In this document: positions 6,886 through 9,565 of the stretch, piece after piece
Layout of the letters: each line of letters begins with the position of its first letter
Numbering within the stretch: position 1 is the stretch's first letter
Origin: an uncultured Clostridia bacterium
GTDB lineage: Bacteria; Bacillota; Clostridia; Christensenellales; Pumilibacteraceae
Assembly (NCBI GenBank): GCA_947588325.1
Contig: CANPYH010000056.1
Location: forward strand, 1-9,565
DNA length: 9,565 nucleotides
Reading direction: 5' to 3'
Made by a program: the position numbers and the translations under genes
Notes under the pieces: model-generated
Database searches by the model: none
What the model was told of the DNA's origin: nothing
Seen by the model: only the letters and a program-made list of their open reading frames with translations

Positions 6886-8691
6886 CTAATCCTCGCCGTG
6901 GAAGTATCTGTAAACGGCAAGGGCGGTGGGCTTATCCATGCCCGCGGTGGACTCCAGCGCCTCGAGGGGAAGTTCCTTGATCCGCGCGACCGACCCGTAC
7001 GCTTTGAGCAGGAGTTTGCTCTTTTTCTCGCCCACGCCGGGTATTTTGGTAAGCTCGGTGCCTATCCTCTTCATGCGGGTGTTGCGGTGATAAGTGATTG
7101 CAAAGCGGTGCGCCTCGTCGCGGACGCGCTGGAGGAGTTTAAGCGCGGCGCTGTCGCGGGAGAGTATGACCGCCTCGGGGGATGTGGTTGTGAATATCTC
7201 CTCTTCGCGCTTGGCAAGCCCGACCATGGGGATATCGAACCCCGCCTCTTTCATGACCTTATAAGCGGCGTGGAGCTGACCTTTACCGCCGTCTATGACT
7301 ATGAGGTCGGGCAGTTCGGCGAACTTGGCGTCGCCCTGCGCGGCGCGTTCGAGGCGGCGGGTGAGCACCTCCGCCATGCAATGGAAGTCGTCGTTACCCT
7401 CGACCGTCTTGATCTTATACCTTCTGTACTCGCTCGCCGCTTTGCTCCCGTCGATAAAGCATACGCCGCTTGCGACCTTATCCGTGCCCGATATGTGCGA
7501 GATATCGTAGCACTCGATTCTCCGCGCGTTCTTCAACCCCAGCCTCTTACACAGCATTTCGCATGCGCCGAAGGTCTGTTCGCGAAGCCTGAGCTCCCTG
7601 TCCGCCGTCTTTTCTATGCACTCGCGGGCGTTCTCTTCCGCCGTCTTTATGAGGTCGCGTTTCTGTCCCCTTTGCGGCACTTTAACCCGCACCATACCGC
7701 CTTTTATGTCGGACAGACAGCGGCTTAATACCTCCGCGTCCACGTCCTCGAGGTTGACGTATATCTCGCTCGGTACGGGGTGCTCACCGTAGTATTGCAT
7801 GAGAAAGGAAGTCAGCGCGTCGGCGCCGAGTGAGGCGTCCGCCGAGGGATAGTTGCCGTTCGGGAATAGCTTGTTCCCGCGCACGGGCATGACGCTGACC
7901 GCGCTCCGTATCCCGTCGGTGACATAGGCGAAAAAGTCGGCGTCCTTTATTGACAGGTCGGCAAGCGTGCGCTCGTCCAGCCGTCCCAACACCGTCAGCA
8001 GATCCCGTAACTCGATTGCGCGTTCATAGTCCTCCGCTTCCGCCGCTTTACGCATTTTCTCTGTTATAACCGCTTCCGCCTGCGCCGTATGCCCGTTCAG
8101 GAACTCCGCGACGCCCTTAACCGCCTTTCTGTACTCGCTTTCCGTCGTTCGTTCGGTGCAGGGCGCGAGGCACAGACCTATGTGCCAATCGAGGCATTCC
8201 CTCTTCGCGAACTTCTTGCCCGCGCAAGTCCTTACCCCATACACCGTCTTGATAACCCGCAAAATGGCTTTTGCCGACAGCCCGCCGCCGTACGGTCCGA
8301 AGTATTTCGCCCCGTCCTTCCTGATCCTCCGCGTTATCTCGACATTGGGATACTTCTCTTTCATGTCCATGCGGATATATGTGCCCTGACCCTTGTCGTC
8401 CTTGAGCAGGATGTTATACCGCGGCATGTGCTTCTTTATTAGCGTCGCTTCAAGCACCAGCGCGTCCGCTTCCGTCAATGTCACAACATACTCGAAGTCG
8501 TCGACATTGTCCACCATCGCCTGTACCTTTTCGGGCTTGGGCGAGTTGCGGAAGTATTGCGTTACTCTGCGCTTTAATATCACCGCTTTCCCGACATAGA
8601 TAATGTTGCCGCGCGCGTCTTTCATAATGTATACGCCCGGCTTCTCGGGTAAATCCTTAATATGCGGTTCTATTTTTATTTTATTGAACAA
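6886..8691 (-). CDS. uvrC: UvrABC excinuclease subunit C
   Basis: UvrC makes the two incisions around a DNA lesion once UvrA and UvrB have located it. The 601-residue length is normal for the family. An N-terminal GIY-YIG nuclease domain shows GVY at 19-21, YVG at 32-34, Arg42 and Glu81. Four cysteines (156, 166, 174, 178) have the spacing reported to hold a [4Fe-4S] cluster in E. coli UvrC. The UVR domain that binds UvrB is near 207-242. The RNase H-like second nuclease carries Asp396 (CYDISH), Asp467 (IDGGKGQL) and His528 (DEAHR). Tandem helix-hairpin-helix motifs close the protein (KIPGVGEKK and the last 25 residues). The start is TTG: no ATG occurs in frame between it and an upstream TGA beyond the palindrome, and the next Met is residue 23, inside the nuclease fold. 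The only Shine-Dalgarno-like bases are GGAA, 5 bases ahead. Confidence 0.97.
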   Translation of the reverse strand: MFNKIKIEPHIKDLPEKPGVYIMKDARGNIIYVGKAVILKRRVTQYFRNSPKPEKVQAMVDNVDDFEYVVTLTEADALVLEATLIKKHMPRYNILLKDDKGQGTYIRMDMKEKYPNVEITRRIRKDGAKYFGPYGGGLSAKAILRVIKTVYGVRTCAGKKFAKRECLDWHIGLCLAPCTERTTESEYRKAVKGVAEFLNGHTAQAEAVITEKMRKAAEAEDYERAIELRDLLTVLGRLDERTLADLSIKDADFFAYVTDGIRSAVSVMPVRGNKLFPNGNYPSADASLGADALTSFLMQYYGEHPVPSEIYVNLEDVDAEVLSRCLSDIKGGMVRVKVPQRGQKRDLIKTAEENARECIEKTADRELRLREQTFGACEMLCKRLGLKNARRIECYDISHISGTDKVASGVCFIDGSKAASEYRRYKIKTVEGNDDFHCMAEVLTRRLERAAQGDAKFAELPDLIVIDGGKGQLHAAYKVMKEAGFDIPMVGLAKREEEIFTTTSPEAVILSRDSAALKLLQRVRDEAHRFAITYHRNTRMKRIGTELTKIPGVGEKKSKLLLKAYGSVARIKELPLEALESTAGMDKPTALAVYRYFHGED

Positions 8692-8700
8692 GTGTGTTCC

Positions 8701-8744
8701 GCAGGGGGGAATGCCTTTTTTGCAAAAAAGGCATTCCCCCCTGC
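8701..8744. repeat. perfect 44-bp palindrome next to uvrC start
   Basis: The 44 bases read identically on both strands: arm GCAGGGGGGAATGCC plus six T, centre GC, then the exact reverse complement. As RNA it can form a stem of about 20 bp with a UGCA loop. On the right it continues into ACCCCC, TTTTTC and AAAAAAC, an AT-rich tract; on the left it ends 9 bases before the uvrC TTG codon. It has no T-run after the stem in either direction beyond those inside the arms, so it is not a classical intrinsic terminator. A dispersed palindromic repeat or a translational control hairpin are the likeliest identities. Confidence 0.9.
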
Positions 8745-8784
8745 ACCCCCTTTTTCAAAAAACTTAAAATATTTTTTATTTTTA

Positions 8785-8910
8785 TTGTAAGTAGCATTAC
8801 AAGATTGTTGGTTATGCGCCCGAAACTCGGGTAGCAGGTGGGCCGCCCGAAGTCGAGGGGGCTGGCGTCCCGTAGGGACGACTGAGGGGATTGTCTTGTT
8901 CGCTACACAA
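8785..8910. repeat. foldable intergenic element with imperfect inverted ends, MITE-like
   Basis: The outer ends of this stretch pair with each other: TTGT (8785-8788) with ACAA (8907-8910), GTAGC (8791-8795) with GCTAC (8902-8906), and ACAAGA (8799-8804) with TCTTGT (8894-8899). That is 15 pairs interrupted only by a 2-base bulge and a small 3/2 internal loop. Inside are two local hairpins: CCCGA-AAC-TCGGG (8819-8831) and CGTCCC-GTA-GGGACG (8866-8880). A second CCCGA (8846-8850) could compete for the same TCGGG. No open reading frame of note is present. The GC-rich centre with the AGGGGATTGTC edge resembles short dispersed repeats I recall from gut Clostridia intergenic regions, but that is memory, not a search. 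It could instead be a structured RNA in the polA-uvrC transcript. Confidence 0.55.
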
Positions 8911-8925
8911 AAAGTTGGGCTTTTT
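8909..8925 (-). terminator. weak terminator-like hairpin downstream of polA
   Basis: On the minus strand, 37 bases past the polA stop, AAAAAG and CTTTTT (6 bp) flank the loop CCCAA, and the second arm supplies a run of five T. The stem is almost all A-T, so it would be a poor intrinsic terminator. It overlaps the end of the foldable element at 8785-8910. Terminator function is inference. Confidence 0.25.
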
Positions 8926-8961
8926 ACTTCAAATCAATCATTGCATTTGGGAGCAGTACAC

Positions 8962-9565
8962 TTACTTGCATTGTAGCCAATTATCTCCTATGCCCACTTG
9001 TACAGTTAAAGGAACAGATAAAGATACCGCATGTTCCATCTCGTAGCGGAGGATCTCGGCGACGGAGGAGGCTTCGGCTTCGGGAACGTCGGCGATTAAC
9101 TCGTCGTGGACCTGAAGAATGAGTTTTGCCGAAGTCTTTTTCAGAGCCGCGTCCACTTTGAGCATGGCTATCTTGATTATGTCGGCGGCGGTGGACTGCA
9201 AGGGCATATTCATTGCCGCACGCTCGCCGAATGAGCGTTGCTGGTAATTTGCGGAACGAAGCTCGGGAATTATGCGTCGCCGCCCGAAAAGGCTTTCCGC
9301 ATAGCCCGTTTTACGTGCGAACTCGACGGTGTCGTCTATATACTTCTTGACGCGCGGGAAGCGGTCGAAGTATTTGTTGATATACTCCTTTGCGTCCTTG
9401 GGCGGTATGCCTAAACGCTCGGACAGTCCGAAGGCGCTCATGCCGTATATTATGCCGAAGTTGACAGTCTTGGCAACGCGGCGCTGGTGCTCGTCGGGGT
9501 CGGATACGCCGAACAGCTCGCAGGCGACGGAGGAGTGTATGTCCGCCCCCGCATAGTAGGCGGCT
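8962..9565 (-). CDS. polA: DNA polymerase I, C-terminal part (partial, 5' end beyond window)
   Basis: This is the last 200 codons of DNA polymerase I, which fills gaps and removes primers during replication and excision repair. The reading frame enters from the right edge (first full codon at 9564) and ends with TAA at 8962-8964. The visible part is the palm/fingers of a family A polymerase. A DIHSSVA stretch is followed by the O-helix motif B RRVAKTVNFGIIYGMSAFG, which carries the Arg, Lys and Tyr that contact the incoming nucleotide. Further on come the ERAAMNMPLQSTAADIIK helix and motif C QVHDEL, whose catalytic Asp codon is at 9103-9105. The protein ends GDNWLQCK, matching the usual family C-terminus. 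Any 5'-3' or 3'-5' exonuclease domain lies outside the window, so its state cannot be judged. A repeat-rich 270-base gap separates it from uvrC. Confidence 0.97.
   Translation of the reverse strand, partial: AAYYAGADIHSSVACELFGVSDPDEHQRRVAKTVNFGIIYGMSAFGLSERLGIPPKDAKEYINKYFDRFPRVKKYIDDTVEFARKTGYAESLFGRRRIIPELRSANYQQRSFGERAAMNMPLQSTAADIIKIAMLKVDAALKKTSAKLILQVHDELIADVPEAEASSVAEILRYEMEHAVSLSVPLTVQVGIGDNWLQCK

Noticed and set aside
6838..7728. 296-codon plus-strand open frame opposite uvrC
   Set aside because: Codon-aligned antisense shadow of uvrC with no recognisable domain.
8755..8802. Promoter for uvrC in the AT-rich tract (TTGTAA then TAAAAA)
   Set aside because: Only about 4 of 6 matches in each box, in a tract where such matches are expected by chance. 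TTGTAA/TTACAA (8785-8802) is also simply a small hairpin.
1..9565. CRISPR arrays, tRNA or rRNA genes, transposases, toxin or defence genes
   Set aside because: No spaced direct repeats, tRNA-like cloverleaf or rRNA sequence and no such protein families were seen on either strand.

Overview
All seven protein genes in this window lie on the minus strand, so the window reads from its right end to its left end. In transcription order they are: polA (3' end only), uvrC, a Cof-type HAD phosphatase, murB, a PHP-domain phosphoesterase, whiA and dnaE (5' part only, running off the left edge). The core murB–PHP–whiA–dnaE order, WhiA itself and the AAGGAG/AAGGGAG-type ribosome binding sites point to a Gram-positive bacterium of the Bacillota, most likely an uncultured Clostridia member. 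The moderately GC-rich coding sequence and the intergenic repeat style would fit a gut lineage, but nothing here fixes the family. This looks like ordinary chromosomal housekeeping DNA, not an accessory island.

Region by region: 8962-9565 is the polymerase-domain end of DNA polymerase I. 8692-8961 is a 270-base gap holding two repeat-like structures: an approximately 126-base foldable element with imperfect inverted ends (8785-8910), and a perfect 44-base palindrome (8701-8744) that stops 9 bases short of the uvrC start. 6886-8691 is uvrC with a TTG start. A gap of 84 bases leads to the HAD hydrolase (5980-6801). A 126-base gap follows (5854-5979), with an inverted repeat and a good sigma-A-like promoter that overlaps the murB ribosome binding site. 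From murB onward the genes are packed: murB/PHP and PHP/whiA each overlap by ATGA, and whiA and dnaE are separated by 2 bases, so these four look like one translationally coupled operon.

Functionally the window mixes DNA replication and repair (PolA, UvrC, DnaE) with cell-wall precursor synthesis (MurB) and the division/growth regulator WhiA. PolA and UvrC act in the same pathway, since Pol I fills the gap left after UvrABC excision. In many Bacillota, rapZ and glmR (yvcK) sit next to whiA; neither is present here. MurB is unusually compact. I found no evidence for a previously undescribed system. The most interesting signals are non-coding: the palindrome against the uvrC start, the foldable element beside it, and the promoter/start overlap at murB.
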